DNA from: Trueperaceae bacterium
GTDB lineage: Bacteria; Deinococcota; Deinococci; Deinococcales; Trueperaceae
NCBI GenBank assembly: GCA_023954415.1
Contig: JAMLIB010000006.1
Location: 1-64,000 of the forward strand
Reading direction: 5' to 3'
DNA: 64,000 nucleotides
The notes beneath the pieces are model-generated. The model worked only from the letters and a program-made list of their open reading frames with translations. It had not been told where the DNA came from and ran no database searches. Within the stretch, counting starts at the first letter, position 1. Every line of letters begins with the position of its first letter. A program made the translations under genes and the position numbers. Below, piece after piece: positions 28,285 through 37,071 of this stretch.

Positions 28285-28704
28285 TTACGGATAGTAATCA
28301 TCCTTTGGCCTCACTCCATCGTCGGAATCCGCCTTAAATACGAATCCTTCACGCCTCATTACGTCTATGCGACTTGACCATTTCGTATGCTGGCGCTGGC
28401 TATCGGGATAGCTGTTCCTGCGGCCATAGCCGTACTCTATGGTCTGGCCCTCGCCGTGAAAGAAGCTTCTGAAGGTAAATGGGTTGAAGATCGCCCACAT
28501 GTAGACCAATTGAGTAGCTAGGCCAGTGACTCGGTAAACGAACACGAATGAGGCTGGCGAGATGTGGCCGGATCCAAGAAGCGAAGCCAAACAAAGCGCC
28601 AAGGCCAAAAAGATAACCAAAGCAACAACTGGAATCCAGGAACGCGTCCGAGCTACGGCCGCGATGAAGAGAGTCAATGCAACGATGACAGAAAAGGCGT
28701 CCAT
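28285..28704 (-). CDS. Small membrane protein, unknown
   Basis: A 139-residue protein with two or three hydrophobic segments (residues ~3-20, ~24-45, ~52-75) and a charged, Tyr/Asp-rich C-terminal tail of about 55 residues. I do not recognise a family. GC content and codon use are clearly lower than in the surrounding genes, and it sits between an IS remnant and the pseudopilin operons, so acquisition by transfer is likely. A TAACCT box lies about 15 nt before the start codon. Confidence 0.5.
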   Translation of the reverse strand: MDAFSVIVALTLFIAAVARTRSWIPVVALVIFLALALCLASLLGSGHISPASFVFVYRVTGLATQLVYMWAIFNPFTFRSFFHGEGQTIEYGYGRRNSYPDSQRQHTKWSSRIDVMRREGFVFKADSDDGVRPKDDYYP

Positions 28705-29034
28705 AGGCTCTAAGCTTTAGGTTACCATAACCGCTAAAGAGCCATAATTGATGGGACTGCCCCCGGGCAGTCGGCCTTGACTACCAGAGGGGAGTAGCCC
28801 CGGCGTGGCAGCCAGGCCCGGACCAGCTACTCACAGACTTACAAGCAGTGCATTTCGTTCGGGCACCGAAAAGTTGAAGTAATCGTAACCGCTCTTGGAG
28901 GCCATGGGAGGGGGCCAAGCGCTCCCCTTGTCGGGGGTGAACGTGGCTGCCGCTGCATTCCATTATGGTAGAGACACAAACTGACTCGTTGGAATGGCAA
29001 TCGCAACGATTGAACGGGGGGAGGAGAAGTCTCA
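28705..29034. other. Intergenic region before first pseudopilin operon
   Basis: AT-richer than the average of the window, with no gene. It contains the hairpin GACTGCCC-CC-GGGCAGTC (28754-28771) and the inverted repeat CAATCG-CAA-CGATTG (28998-29012), 23 bp before the pseudopilin start. The latter is well placed for an operator or leader hairpin of the operon. GGGGAGGAG at 29019-29027 is the ribosome binding site. Confidence 0.4.
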
Positions 29035-29499
29035 ATGCAGCGAAGTCTCATGAAGAGACGAGAACACGCGGCCGGGTTCACATTGATTGAAGTCTTTATA
29101 GTCCTTGCCGTCTTCGGCATCCTCGCGGGCCTGGCAAGCTGGGGTCTCGCTGGCCTGAGGCAGCGCGAAGCGGTCGATTCGTCCGTCTTCACCCTGCAAC
29201 AAGACATCAACCGCATCCGGACGGAGGCTACGAAGGATGGCGACAGCCACCGCCTTACGGTCCTGTCGGGCAGCCAGTACGCGTTGGCTAGGCGCTCAGG
29301 CGCAACCTGGGTTACGCAGGCCACCAAGACGCTGAGCAGCGGCGTTGCGTTCGTGGCGCCGTACACCAACTACACGGTGGAGTTCGACTCGCGCGGCTTC
29401 GCGACCTTCTCCCCGGCGGGCCTGACGTTCCGCGTTTCGGATGGCACCACCACGAAGTCGGTCATGCCGGCCATGAGCGGCATCTCGAGGGTCTGGTGA
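29035..29499 (+). CDS. Pseudopilin, FimT/GspH type (operon 1)
   Basis: A 154-residue type IV prepilin. The leader MQRSLMKRREHAAG precedes FTLIEVFIVLAVFGILAGLA with Glu5, then a GspH-like globular domain. First gene of a four-gene operon (overlaps of 4, 26 and 4 bp) ordered like Thermus pilA1-pilA2-pilA3-comZ. Such minor pilins prime pilus assembly and form the tip complex. A strong GGAGG ribosome site precedes the ATG. Confidence 0.88.
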   Translation: MQRSLMKRREHAAGFTLIEVFIVLAVFGILAGLASWGLAGLRQREAVDSSVFTLQQDINRIRTEATKDGDSHRLTVLSGSQYALARRSGATWVTQATKTLSSGVAFVAPYTNYTVEFDSRGFATFSPAGLTFRVSDGTTTKSVMPAMSGISRVW

Positions 29500-29951
29500 G
29501 AAGCGTGCGGCAGCCTGAGCGCACGAAGGGCCTCACGCTGGTCGAGGTGCTCATCGCCCTGATGATCATCACGGTGGTGGTCGCGGCCTCCGTACCCATC
29601 ATCATCTCGTCCATGCAATCCAGCGCCGACAACCGCATCCGGGCGCAGGCCGTGGCAGCCACCGAAGTGTGGCTCGACCGGTTCCGCGCGAAGTCGCTGG
29701 ACTTCTCGACGTTCTCGGCGGGTGTGGATTACCCGTACGATTACGACTTCGGCGCGGACCCGACGTTCGTTGCGGCGGCCGACCCGAACCCGGCGGCGTT
29801 GAACGCCGAGTGGCAACCCTTCTCGTACAGCGTGAGGACGACCACTTTCACCACGGATCCGCTCATCTGGCGGGTGGACGTGGCGACCACCTACCGACGA
29901 ACCAACCAGGCCGAGGGGACCTTCGATGTCTCGACACTCATCGAACAGTAA
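29496..29951 (+). CDS. Pseudopilin, PilV type (operon 1)
   Basis: A 151-residue prepilin from a GTG start overlapping the previous stop. The cleavage region RTKG/LTLVEVLIALMII keeps Glu5. The globular part is short and has two YDY-type aromatic stretches (near residues 80-90). It corresponds in position to Thermus PilA2. Expected to be processed by PilD and to join the pilus tip complex. Confidence 0.85.
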   Translation: MRSVRQPERTKGLTLVEVLIALMIITVVVAASVPIIISSMQSSADNRIRAQAVAATEVWLDRFRAKSLDFSTFSAGVDYPYDYDFGADPTFVAAADPNPAALNAEWQPFSYSVRTTTFTTDPLIWRVDVATTYRRTNQAEGTFDVSTLIEQ

Positions 29952-30873
29952 GGCAGCCGGCTTCACGCTGGTGGAGATGCTCATCTCCGCGGCCATCGCC
30001 CTGATAGTCCTCGGGATCGCCGGTTACGCGCTCACGACCTCCTTGAGGACGAAGGCCCGTGAGACCCAGTTGGTGGAGGTGCAGCAGAACGTCCGCGCGG
30101 CCATGCAGCTGGTATCGCAGGATATCCGCGCCGGGGCCTTCACGCGGCTCTGGAACAGCCCGGCGTGTTCTTACGGCGTTTGTAGCTCCGGTGATCGGAT
30201 CGCGGTCGTTACCACAGACGGGGTCATGACCACCGTCGCGGCCAATCCGGGGGTCACGTTCTCCGGGGTGACGCAGACGAACGTCTGCGATGCCCGCCAA
30301 TTCCAGGTGGGCGATCTGGCCATCGTCTCCAACGGCTCCAACTCGCAGTTGGTCGAGATCACGCAAGTCGAACTCCTAGCTAACCATGCGCAGCCTTGCT
30401 CTACGACGGGAAGCGGCAACCGCGACCGCATACGCCACGCGGCAGACAGTATCAGCGGCATCTGGTCCACGACGAACTACGTGTTCCGCACGGCGTTGGC
30501 AACCTACAGCCTCCAACCCGACCCGGTGGACGCGTCCCGGCAGGTGCTCTACCGCCGCACGGGCCTGAGCGCGGAGCGCGCCCAAAGCGGCATCGTGGCC
30601 TTCGACATCGCCGAGCTGCGCTTCGAGTACGGCGTTCCGGTAGACCCAACGGCCGCCGCCTCGACGCTCGTCTTCTACGACGACCTGGCGGCGGCGGCAA
30701 CTGCCATGGGCGGAGGTTACACGGTGAACCCGCGCGACACGACAGACACCTACATAGGTGAGGAGATCCGCGCCGCCCGCGTGACGATCACAGGGCGCAC
30801 GCCCGGGCCGCTGCCCTCGACCGGAGCGCCGGGCGAGTTCACGCTTACCGAGACGGTGGAGTTCAGACGATGA
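29926..30873 (+). CDS. Pseudopilin, PilW type (operon 1)
   Basis: A 315-residue prepilin with leader MSRHSSNSKAAG and FTLVEMLISAAIALIVLGIAGY, Glu5 present. Long globular domain with several cysteines (CSYGVC near residue 83, CDARQ near 122, C near 158), suggesting disulfide-stabilised loops. It overlaps the previous gene by 26 bp and the next by 4 bp. Position and size match Thermus PilA3/PilW. Confidence 0.87.
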   Translation: MSRHSSNSKAAGFTLVEMLISAAIALIVLGIAGYALTTSLRTKARETQLVEVQQNVRAAMQLVSQDIRAGAFTRLWNSPACSYGVCSSGDRIAVVTTDGVMTTVAANPGVTFSGVTQTNVCDARQFQVGDLAIVSNGSNSQLVEITQVELLANHAQPCSTTGSGNRDRIRHAADSISGIWSTTNYVFRTALATYSLQPDPVDASRQVLYRRTGLSAERAQSGIVAFDIAELRFEYGVPVDPTAAASTLVFYDDLAAAATAMGGGYTVNPRDTTDTYIGEEIRAARVTITGRTPGPLPSTGAPGEFTLTETVEFRR

Positions 30874-32717
30874 GGATACGAACCGGTACACGGCAACGGG
30901 GTTTCGCGCTGGTCACGTCGCTGATCGCGCTAGTGCTCGTCTCCGCGATCATCGCCCTACTAGCGTTCATGTCCGTCTCCGACCTCAGGCAGGCGCGGGC
31001 CACCGTGGTGCAGATGCAGGCCCGGGCCATAGCCGAGGCGGGGGAGACGTACGGACGCTACGCGATGAGCGTGGCCGCCCAGCCCACCATCCGGTCGGAG
31101 CTGCGCGGGCTGATGACCGTTAACGCGAACCCAGAGACCCAATGGGTGATCAACTCCACGCGCTGGACGGACGCGAGCAACCGGATCCAAGCGGCGCTCA
31201 ACGCCTCGTTCCAGACCGTCGCCGCGGCGAACCTGAACGGCATCGGCTCCGCGCAGGTGGCCTACGAGTTCAAGAACTTCCGCGGCGGCACCCGCTCGCG
31301 CTCCTCGCAGACCTACCTGGTCGATTACCGCGTCGTGTCCACGGGTACCGCCGCTGATGGCGTGCGCCGCGTCGAGGACCTCGGTGTACTGGAGATCCAG
31401 CTCGGCAAACCTTCGCTCTCCCAGTACCTGTTCCTGGTAGACAACGCCCAGGGCAACAACGGGTTCTTTCCCACGGGGACGGTCTTCAACGGACCGGTGC
31501 ATGCCAACGGCAACTGGGGGTTCTGGGGCAAGCCCGTCTTCATGGATACGGTGACGACGGCCGCTGACGGCGCCTACTTCTGGAACGCCGGCGGGACCTG
31601 CTCGGGGGGCAACCCGACGTACGTCCGAGGAGACTCCAGGCCGCCCTGCACGGTTCCAGACTTCAGGAAGGGCTTCACGCGGAGTGCCCCCTCCGTGGAC
31701 CTGCCCACTTCCGCCATGTCGCAGCAGCGCGCGGCGCTGGGCTTGGACCCTGAGGTAACGAGCTCGCCGAGCGCCGCCCAGATCTGCACGGCTCTGGGCC
31801 CCGGGGTCTGCAACGCCGGCAACGTGCTGCCGAACGGTGTGTACCTCCCCAACTCAGGTGGCGTCATCACGGGCGGCATCTACATCCAGGGCGGCGTCAC
31901 CGAGCTTCTCCTCGATGGCAGCAGCAGGGACGGCCGGCAGGTCTACCAAGTCAGACAAGGTACGCGCACCTGGACCATCGAGCTCAACTACCTTACGAAC
32001 CAGACCAGGGTGACCACCACCCCAGGCGGCTTGACGACCGTTTACACGGGTTTGCCGAACGGCACCACGCCGGTCGGGTCCGGCGGCCCCACTGGCCAGA
32101 TCTACGTGACCGGCCAGATCGATTCGCTGATCGGCCCCGGCAGGACCGGAGCGGTAGGGAGCAACGCCCCGGACCATCCGGTACCGAGCCAGATCCGCCC
32201 GGCCCTGGCCCTGGAGACGGAGTTGAACATCACGGCCGTGAACGCGATACGGCTGCGCAGCGACCTGGTCTACGAGTGCGACCCGGCGGCGCTGGGCAGC
32301 AGCGCCTACCTGGCCGCCAACCCGAGGTGCAACGTGGGTGCGGGGAACAGCGTAGACACGGTGCTCGGCGTGATGTCGTTGAACGACAACGTGGAGATCA
32401 CGACCAGCACCCCCGACGAGTTGTTCCTGTGGGGCTCCTACCTGGCCGGCAGGTCCAACAGAGGGCTCACGGTGGAGAACTACAACACCCGGGCCGCTCA
32501 GGGCAAGCTGCGGCTCTTCGGCGGCCTCATCCAGTCCGTCGATCAGTTCCGCGGCACCATCAACAACAACGGTTCGCTCCGGACAGGCTACATCGAGACC
32601 TACGACTACGACCTGCGCTTCGCGAACGGTGCCGTTGCCCCACCGAACTTCCCGACGGTGCGCACGTTCGACGTGCAGACCCTGATCCCCGTCGCCCTGG
32701 GGTTCAGGGAGTACTAG
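30870..32717 (+). CDS. Large pilin-like tip protein, PilX/ComZ type (operon 1)
   Basis: A 615-residue protein whose N-terminus is pilin-like (RQRG/FALVTSLIALVLVSAIIALL) but has Thr instead of Glu at +5, as in GspK- and PilX-like subunits that cap pseudopili. After the hydrophobic helix and a helical stalk (to ~residue 80) comes a very long beta-rich, Gly/Asn-rich region suggestive of a beta-helix or adhesin fold. The motif NGPVHANGNWGFW near residue 208 recurs in the second large protein of this locus. In Thermus the equivalent ComZ is a tip protein needed for transformation; DNA binding here is inference. Confidence 0.82.
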   Translation: MRIRTGTRQRGFALVTSLIALVLVSAIIALLAFMSVSDLRQARATVVQMQARAIAEAGETYGRYAMSVAAQPTIRSELRGLMTVNANPETQWVINSTRWTDASNRIQAALNASFQTVAAANLNGIGSAQVAYEFKNFRGGTRSRSSQTYLVDYRVVSTGTAADGVRRVEDLGVLEIQLGKPSLSQYLFLVDNAQGNNGFFPTGTVFNGPVHANGNWGFWGKPVFMDTVTTAADGAYFWNAGGTCSGGNPTYVRGDSRPPCTVPDFRKGFTRSAPSVDLPTSAMSQQRAALGLDPEVTSSPSAAQICTALGPGVCNAGNVLPNGVYLPNSGGVITGGIYIQGGVTELLLDGSSRDGRQVYQVRQGTRTWTIELNYLTNQTRVTTTPGGLTTVYTGLPNGTTPVGSGGPTGQIYVTGQIDSLIGPGRTGAVGSNAPDHPVPSQIRPALALETELNITAVNAIRLRSDLVYECDPAALGSSAYLAANPRCNVGAGNSVDTVLGVMSLNDNVEITTSTPDELFLWGSYLAGRSNRGLTVENYNTRAAQGKLRLFGGLIQSVDQFRGTINNNGSLRTGYIETYDYDLRFANGAVAPPNFPTVRTFDVQTLIPVALGFREY

Positions 32718-32748
32718 CGGCGTCACCTTCTCCGCAGCCCGCTAGAGG

Positions 32749-32790
32749 CGCGTGTCGCAGGGTCAATCTGTGACCCTGCGACGCGTTCTT
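32749..32790 (+). terminator. Terminator after pseudopilin operon 1
   Basis: CGCGTGTCGCAGGGTCA pairs with TGACCCTGCGACGCG (15 pairs with a 2-nt bulge, 5-nt loop), followed by TTCTT. The region 32791-32916 holds no gene. Confidence 0.8.
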
Positions 32791-32916
32791 CGTGGGTCCT
32801 ACGAGGCTCGCAGAGTTCCCGCTGTCGGCTGTGGTCAACTTCACACTGCGGTACCAGGAACCCCGTTCACCACGCGTATCCCCTAGCAGGGGGTGAGGAA
32901 CGCAGGAGGCTGCGCA

Positions 32917-32922
32917 TAGACT
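32917..32922 (+). promoter_or_regulatory. -10 box for leaderless pseudopilin operon 2
   Basis: TAGACT ends 7 nt before the ATG at 32930. It shows operon 2 has its own promoter after the terminator of operon 1. Confidence 0.6.
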
Positions 32923-32929
32923 CCGGCCT

Positions 32930-33457
32930 ATGGAAGACCTCCCGGCCGTTCCCCCGCCGCACGCGGAGCCCAGGGGACCCGAAACCGAACCCGTCGAACG
33001 CCTGTTTACGTCCCGCCGCGAAGCGCGGTCGAAACGCGGCTTCACGATTATCGAGATGCTCGTCATCCTGGCCATCCTGGGCGTACTTCTTGCGCTGTTC
33101 GCGTTCATGGGGCGCGGGGCACTCGATACGCAACAGGAGAAGGCCGCCATCAGGTCCATCCAGCAGTCCGTATGGCAAGGCGCTTCCGCAGCCTCCGCGC
33201 GCGGTCGTAACACCGAGCTGAAGCTCGTGGGGCGCAACGTCGAGGTGCGCGAGGTCGGCAGCGGACGCCTGATCCGCACGGAAGAGCTACCCAACGGAGT
33301 GACGACCAACTTACCTACGCTCGTCTTCACCCCTCCGGGGAAGATCAGCGACGCCAGCTTCGCGTTGGTCGAGGACGGTATCACCGTCACCGGTTCCAAG
33401 GGCACGACCAGGCTCGTGGTCTCGATCATCGGCGAAGTGATCGCGGAGAAGGAGTAA
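32930..33457 (+). CDS. Pseudopilin, FimT/GspH type (operon 2)
   Basis: A 175-residue prepilin with an unusually long leader (about 36 residues, Pro/Glu-rich then RREARSKRG) before FTIIEMLVILAILGVLLALF with Glu5. It is the paralogue of the gene at 29035 and starts the second four-gene operon. The long leader is supported by the -10 box at 32917; a shorter leader from an internal start cannot be excluded. Confidence 0.85.
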   Translation: MEDLPAVPPPHAEPRGPETEPVERLFTSRREARSKRGFTIIEMLVILAILGVLLALFAFMGRGALDTQQEKAAIRSIQQSVWQGASAASARGRNTELKLVGRNVEVREVGSGRLIRTEELPNGVTTNLPTLVFTPPGKISDASFALVEDGITVTGSKGTTRLVVSIIGEVIAEKE

Positions 33458-33460
33458 GCC

Positions 33461-33934
33461 GTGCGACCGGTTCACACTCACCAACGACGGACGGGAGGCT
33501 TCACCCTCATCGAGGTGATGATGGCGATCACCGTACTCGGCATCGTCCTTGCCGCCGTCTCCTTCACCATGATGTCGAGCATGCGGCAGAACCACGCCGC
33601 CGGGAACCGCTCACAGGCCGCCCAGGTCATGAACTACCTCGGACGGCGTATAGCCGGTGGCGATATCTCCAAGCTGGGCGGCACTTCCTGGGACTACGGC
33701 ACCCTCGCGACGTCGTTCACCGACCTGAGCCGCGAGAGCAACCTCGCGGACACGGACCTCTACCGCGCCGAGGTCGCCGAGTTCCCCAGGATCGGCCTCG
33801 GTGGCACGACCATCCCGCACTACCGCGTGACGGTCTGCTGGAACAACGGAGGCGACGAATCCTGCGTTTCCGGTGATACGGCGGGGCCAGGTCCGGGCGC
33901 GGCCAGCGGCGAGAGCTTGCCAGGTATCAACTGA
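33461..33934 (+). CDS. Pseudopilin, PilV type (operon 2)
   Basis: A 157-residue prepilin (GTG start) with RRTGG/FTLIEVMMAITVLGIVLAAV, Glu5 present. A pair of cysteines near residues 127 and 134 (CWNNGGDESC) could form a small disulfide loop. The tail is Gly/Pro-rich. It overlaps the next gene by one base and parallels the gene at 29496. Confidence 0.85.
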   Translation: MRPVHTHQRRTGGFTLIEVMMAITVLGIVLAAVSFTMMSSMRQNHAAGNRSQAAQVMNYLGRRIAGGDISKLGGTSWDYGTLATSFTDLSRESNLADTDLYRAEVAEFPRIGLGGTTIPHYRVTVCWNNGGDESCVSGDTAGPGPGAASGESLPGIN

Positions 33935-34821
33935 TGCGCACCGTGCAAAACACCAAGGCAGCGGGCTTCACCCTCGTGGAGCTGCTCATCGCCATGGCCA
34001 TCTTTGGCGTCGTCATGACCATCGCTTACAGCGGGATCGTAAGTTCGCTCCGCATCCAGTCCGACCAGGAGGTCATCACCTCCGCCCAGGCAAGGCTGCG
34101 GCGCGTCGTCGAGGTAGTCACGCAGGACATCCGCAGCGCCGTCTTCGGGAGCGTTACGGCGACGCCCTACGCCTCCGGCCAGACCAGCATCTCGTTCATG
34201 CTCCTCTCCGGAGCGGCGGGGTTTCCCGTGGAGAGCAGCGCCAACTTCTCGCTGGCGTCCAGCAGCGTGATAGCCGCGCGCTCAGCGGAGGCCACCTTGC
34301 TCCAGGGCCAGCGCGTCGTGATGGTGAACGGTGCCGGACAAGGGGTCGTCTTCACCGTGGGCAGCGTCTCTGACCTCGGCAACAACCGCTTCCAGCTGAA
34401 CCACGGCTCTTGCCGCAACACCATCGACTGGGCGGGCGGCGTGCAGCTCTTCGAGATCGCTCAGCTCGGACTGCGCTATGACGCCGACGACCGCACCATC
34501 TACCAGAGCACGGGTGGCGGCTCCGAACAGCCGCTGGCGTTCAACGTGGACGAGCTCAGGCTCGAGTACACCTACAACACGGGGGCGGCCAGCGCCACCA
34601 ACCCCACCCTCGTGCGCGACACGCCGTACATGAGCGGCGGCGTTCCGACGCGCAAGTACGTGGACGGCAGCGGCTACACCTACATCCTCGACCGGATCCA
34701 GATGGTCATCACCTCGGCGGAGCAGAGCGGCAACCGTGAGATCGAGCGCACCTACTCCGGCTACGTCGACCTGACGTCCAACTCGCACTTCACCCTCATG
34801 GAGGTCCTACCGTGCGGCTAA
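33934..34821 (+). CDS. Pseudopilin, PilW type (operon 2)
   Basis: A 295-residue prepilin with leader MRTVQNTKAAG and FTLVELLIAMAIFGVVMTIAYSG, Glu5 present. Its N-terminal helix region (VVEVVTQDIRSAVFG) is clearly related to that of the gene at 29926 (AMQLVSQDIRAGAF), confirming duplication of the operon. Overlaps the following gene by 10 bp. Confidence 0.87.
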   Translation: MRTVQNTKAAGFTLVELLIAMAIFGVVMTIAYSGIVSSLRIQSDQEVITSAQARLRRVVEVVTQDIRSAVFGSVTATPYASGQTSISFMLLSGAAGFPVESSANFSLASSSVIAARSAEATLLQGQRVVMVNGAGQGVVFTVGSVSDLGNNRFQLNHGSCRNTIDWAGGVQLFEIAQLGLRYDADDRTIYQSTGGGSEQPLAFNVDELRLEYTYNTGAASATNPTLVRDTPYMSGGVPTRKYVDGSGYTYILDRIQMVITSAEQSGNREIERTYSGYVDLTSNSHFTLMEVLPCG

Positions 34822-36914
34822 GCTCTCAGCGCGGCGTGGCGATGATCGTCGCCCTGTTCGCCCTCGTCCTCGTTGCCGGCATCGGTACCCTGCTCTTCAG
34901 CCGGACGATCAACGAGATGCGGCACAGCAGGGACGACGCCGCGATCGTACAGACGCTGCTACTGGCTCGCGGCGGTAGCAACGTGGCGGGGGCTCTCCTG
35001 GCCAACGACGTGAACACCATGCTCAGGGACGCGGTGCGTTACACGAGCACGCCGGGCCCCTGGGTGTTCGGCGAGGGCAGCGGCGATACTCCGACGGCCT
35101 CATCGGTCATCACGAGGCTGACCGCGGTGACCAACCGGCTCCAGCCGGCGGTGGACGGCCTGATCTGCGACAACCCCATCATGCCGACCGATACGGGCGC
35201 CGAGATCCAGCTTCGCCTCTACTTCTCCTCGGCCGCCTGCGGGCAGGCCTTGCCGTCCGACGTGCGACTACCCGCTCCTCGCTACGTGTCTGGGCCACGC
35301 CGCAACGCCGACGGCGCGGGTGTTCAGACCTACGCGCTGCCCTTCGTGCTCGTATCCGAGGCGAGCCTTGGCGAGTACCGGCGCAACATCGTCACCCAGG
35401 GCGAGTACCGCTTCGAGGTCGGTCAGGCGAACTTCTCGATGTGGGCGTACTTCACGAACCGCGAAGTGAGCGTAGGCGCCAACAACCAGACCATCGACAA
35501 GATCTACTTCACCGACCAGACGATGATCGATGGTCCGGTCCACACGAACGGCCACTTCGCCCTTGCCTACGACCCGTGGTTCGGTGGCAGCGTGAGCAGC
35601 GCGGGGTGCAACAATGCCAGCTGCTCCACGATCGACCGGGGCGCGTACCTCTATGACTACCAGCACACTGAGCAGTACGATTGCGGTTGGGTCGGCACCG
35701 GCAGGTACGACTACATTCAGGATGCTAGTGGCGGCTACGTATACAAGAAGAAGAAGGGCCGTTATGGCTATTATGCCAAGTCCTGGAGCGATAGCGGCCC
35801 GTTCTACCGCCGAGAAGAGATAACGGAATGGCAATGCAAGACGCGGAAGCTCGACCTGATCCCCGATACAGTCCTCGGCTCCAGCCCGAACTTCGGGGGC
35901 AACGAGCCTAAGTTCGCCGGGGGCGTGGGCTGGGACTCGCCCAGGATCGACCTGCCGCAGAACAACTACCTGCAGCGCGACATCGCCCAGGGCGTAGGCC
36001 GTGCCGACGAGGGCCTGTACTTCAACAGCGCGTTGGAGAGCCTAGAGTTCTTCGCCGGCACGAGCGCAGCTTGGAACGGCAACGTCAGCAGCGTCACGCC
36101 CACCAGGGTGAACGGCGTCTGGACGCCGGCGGCCACCTACCAGTACGTGCGCGGCTGTACGTCGAACAACTCCAACTCCTGCACCGTCTACCGCTTCAAC
36201 GCCGCGGGCACGGTCGAGGTCTACAACAACAACACGAAGACCTGGTCGGTAAGGTCCAGCGGCCGCACCTTCAACGGCGTCGTCTACGTCAACGGGGCGG
36301 TGCAGCAGTTCCAAGGACCAGCCCGTACGACCGCCGGCAACCCCGATACTTCCGCCCCGGCCGTGGCCGCGTTCGCCCAGATCACGCTCGCGAGCGACAG
36401 CAACATCCGCATCACCGGAGATATCAAGTACGAGTCGCCGCCTTGCACGAGCATCCCGACGAGGAACGCAGACCGCTCCGTCAACAGTGCCAACTGCAAC
36501 AACCTTGGTGCGCAGAACGTCCTCGGTGTCTACACGCAGTCTGGCAACATCCTCGTAGGGCACGGCCATACGAACTCGGGTAGCGACACCAAGGCCTACA
36601 ACGCTCCGGACGACGTGCAGGTCCATGCCGTCCTCATGAGTGCCCAGAACGAGGTCAAGGTCGAGAAGTACGACCAGACCGACGCCGGCGGCTTCTACCT
36701 CATGGGCGGCATGATCCAGGAGCGCCGCGGCATCTTCGGCACCTTCAGTGGCAGAGGTGCCAACGCCACGCGCACCGGTTACGACCGCATCTACACGTAC
36801 GACCCCCGCATGGGCCGCGGCATGGCGCCGCCGTTCTTCCCGTCCACCAATGTCGACGACGTCACCACGGTCACCTTCTTCACCTTCGGGCAGAGGGAAC
36901 AGCTGTACGACTGA
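34812..36914 (+). CDS. Large pilin-like tip protein, PilX/ComZ type (operon 2)
   Basis: A 700-residue protein with pilin-like N-terminus SQRG/VAMIVALFALVLVAGIGTLLF, Val instead of Glu at +5. It shares with the 615-residue paralogue the motif DGPVHTNGHFAL (near residue 240) and a C-terminal block with GG.IQ...G and a related run before an APPFFP/APPNFP motif. A Tyr/Lys-rich insert of about 70 residues (~280-350, including YVYKKKKGRYGYYAK) has lower GC and no counterpart in the paralogue. Many cysteines. A tip adhesin or DNA/surface receptor is inferred. Confidence 0.82.
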   Translation: MRLSSQRGVAMIVALFALVLVAGIGTLLFSRTINEMRHSRDDAAIVQTLLLARGGSNVAGALLANDVNTMLRDAVRYTSTPGPWVFGEGSGDTPTASSVITRLTAVTNRLQPAVDGLICDNPIMPTDTGAEIQLRLYFSSAACGQALPSDVRLPAPRYVSGPRRNADGAGVQTYALPFVLVSEASLGEYRRNIVTQGEYRFEVGQANFSMWAYFTNREVSVGANNQTIDKIYFTDQTMIDGPVHTNGHFALAYDPWFGGSVSSAGCNNASCSTIDRGAYLYDYQHTEQYDCGWVGTGRYDYIQDASGGYVYKKKKGRYGYYAKSWSDSGPFYRREEITEWQCKTRKLDLIPDTVLGSSPNFGGNEPKFAGGVGWDSPRIDLPQNNYLQRDIAQGVGRADEGLYFNSALESLEFFAGTSAAWNGNVSSVTPTRVNGVWTPAATYQYVRGCTSNNSNSCTVYRFNAAGTVEVYNNNTKTWSVRSSGRTFNGVVYVNGAVQQFQGPARTTAGNPDTSAPAVAAFAQITLASDSNIRITGDIKYESPPCTSIPTRNADRSVNSANCNNLGAQNVLGVYTQSGNILVGHGHTNSGSDTKAYNAPDDVQVHAVLMSAQNEVKVEKYDQTDAGGFYLMGGMIQERRGIFGTFSGRGANATRTGYDRIYTYDPRMGRGMAPPFFPSTNVDDVTTVTFFTFGQREQLYD

Positions 36915-36952
36915 GCACGAGCTGCGTTACGTGGCGTGAGAGGGGGACCAGG

Positions 36953-36985
36953 AACCCTCGGCCGCAGGTTGGCCGAGGGTTCTCC
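36953..36985 (+). terminator. Terminator after pseudopilin operon 2
   Basis: AACCCTCGGCC (36953-36963) pairs perfectly with GGCCGAGGGTT (36971-36981) around a 7-nt loop, followed by a pyrimidine-rich tail. No gene is seen from here to 37071. Confidence 0.85.
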
Positions 36986-37071
36986 TCTTGAGGTGCCGGG
37001 TGCTGGAGCCGTACGCCGTAGCCCAGTGAACGGAGTCGGGCCGGTCACTCCAAGGACACCGATGGCGGGAA

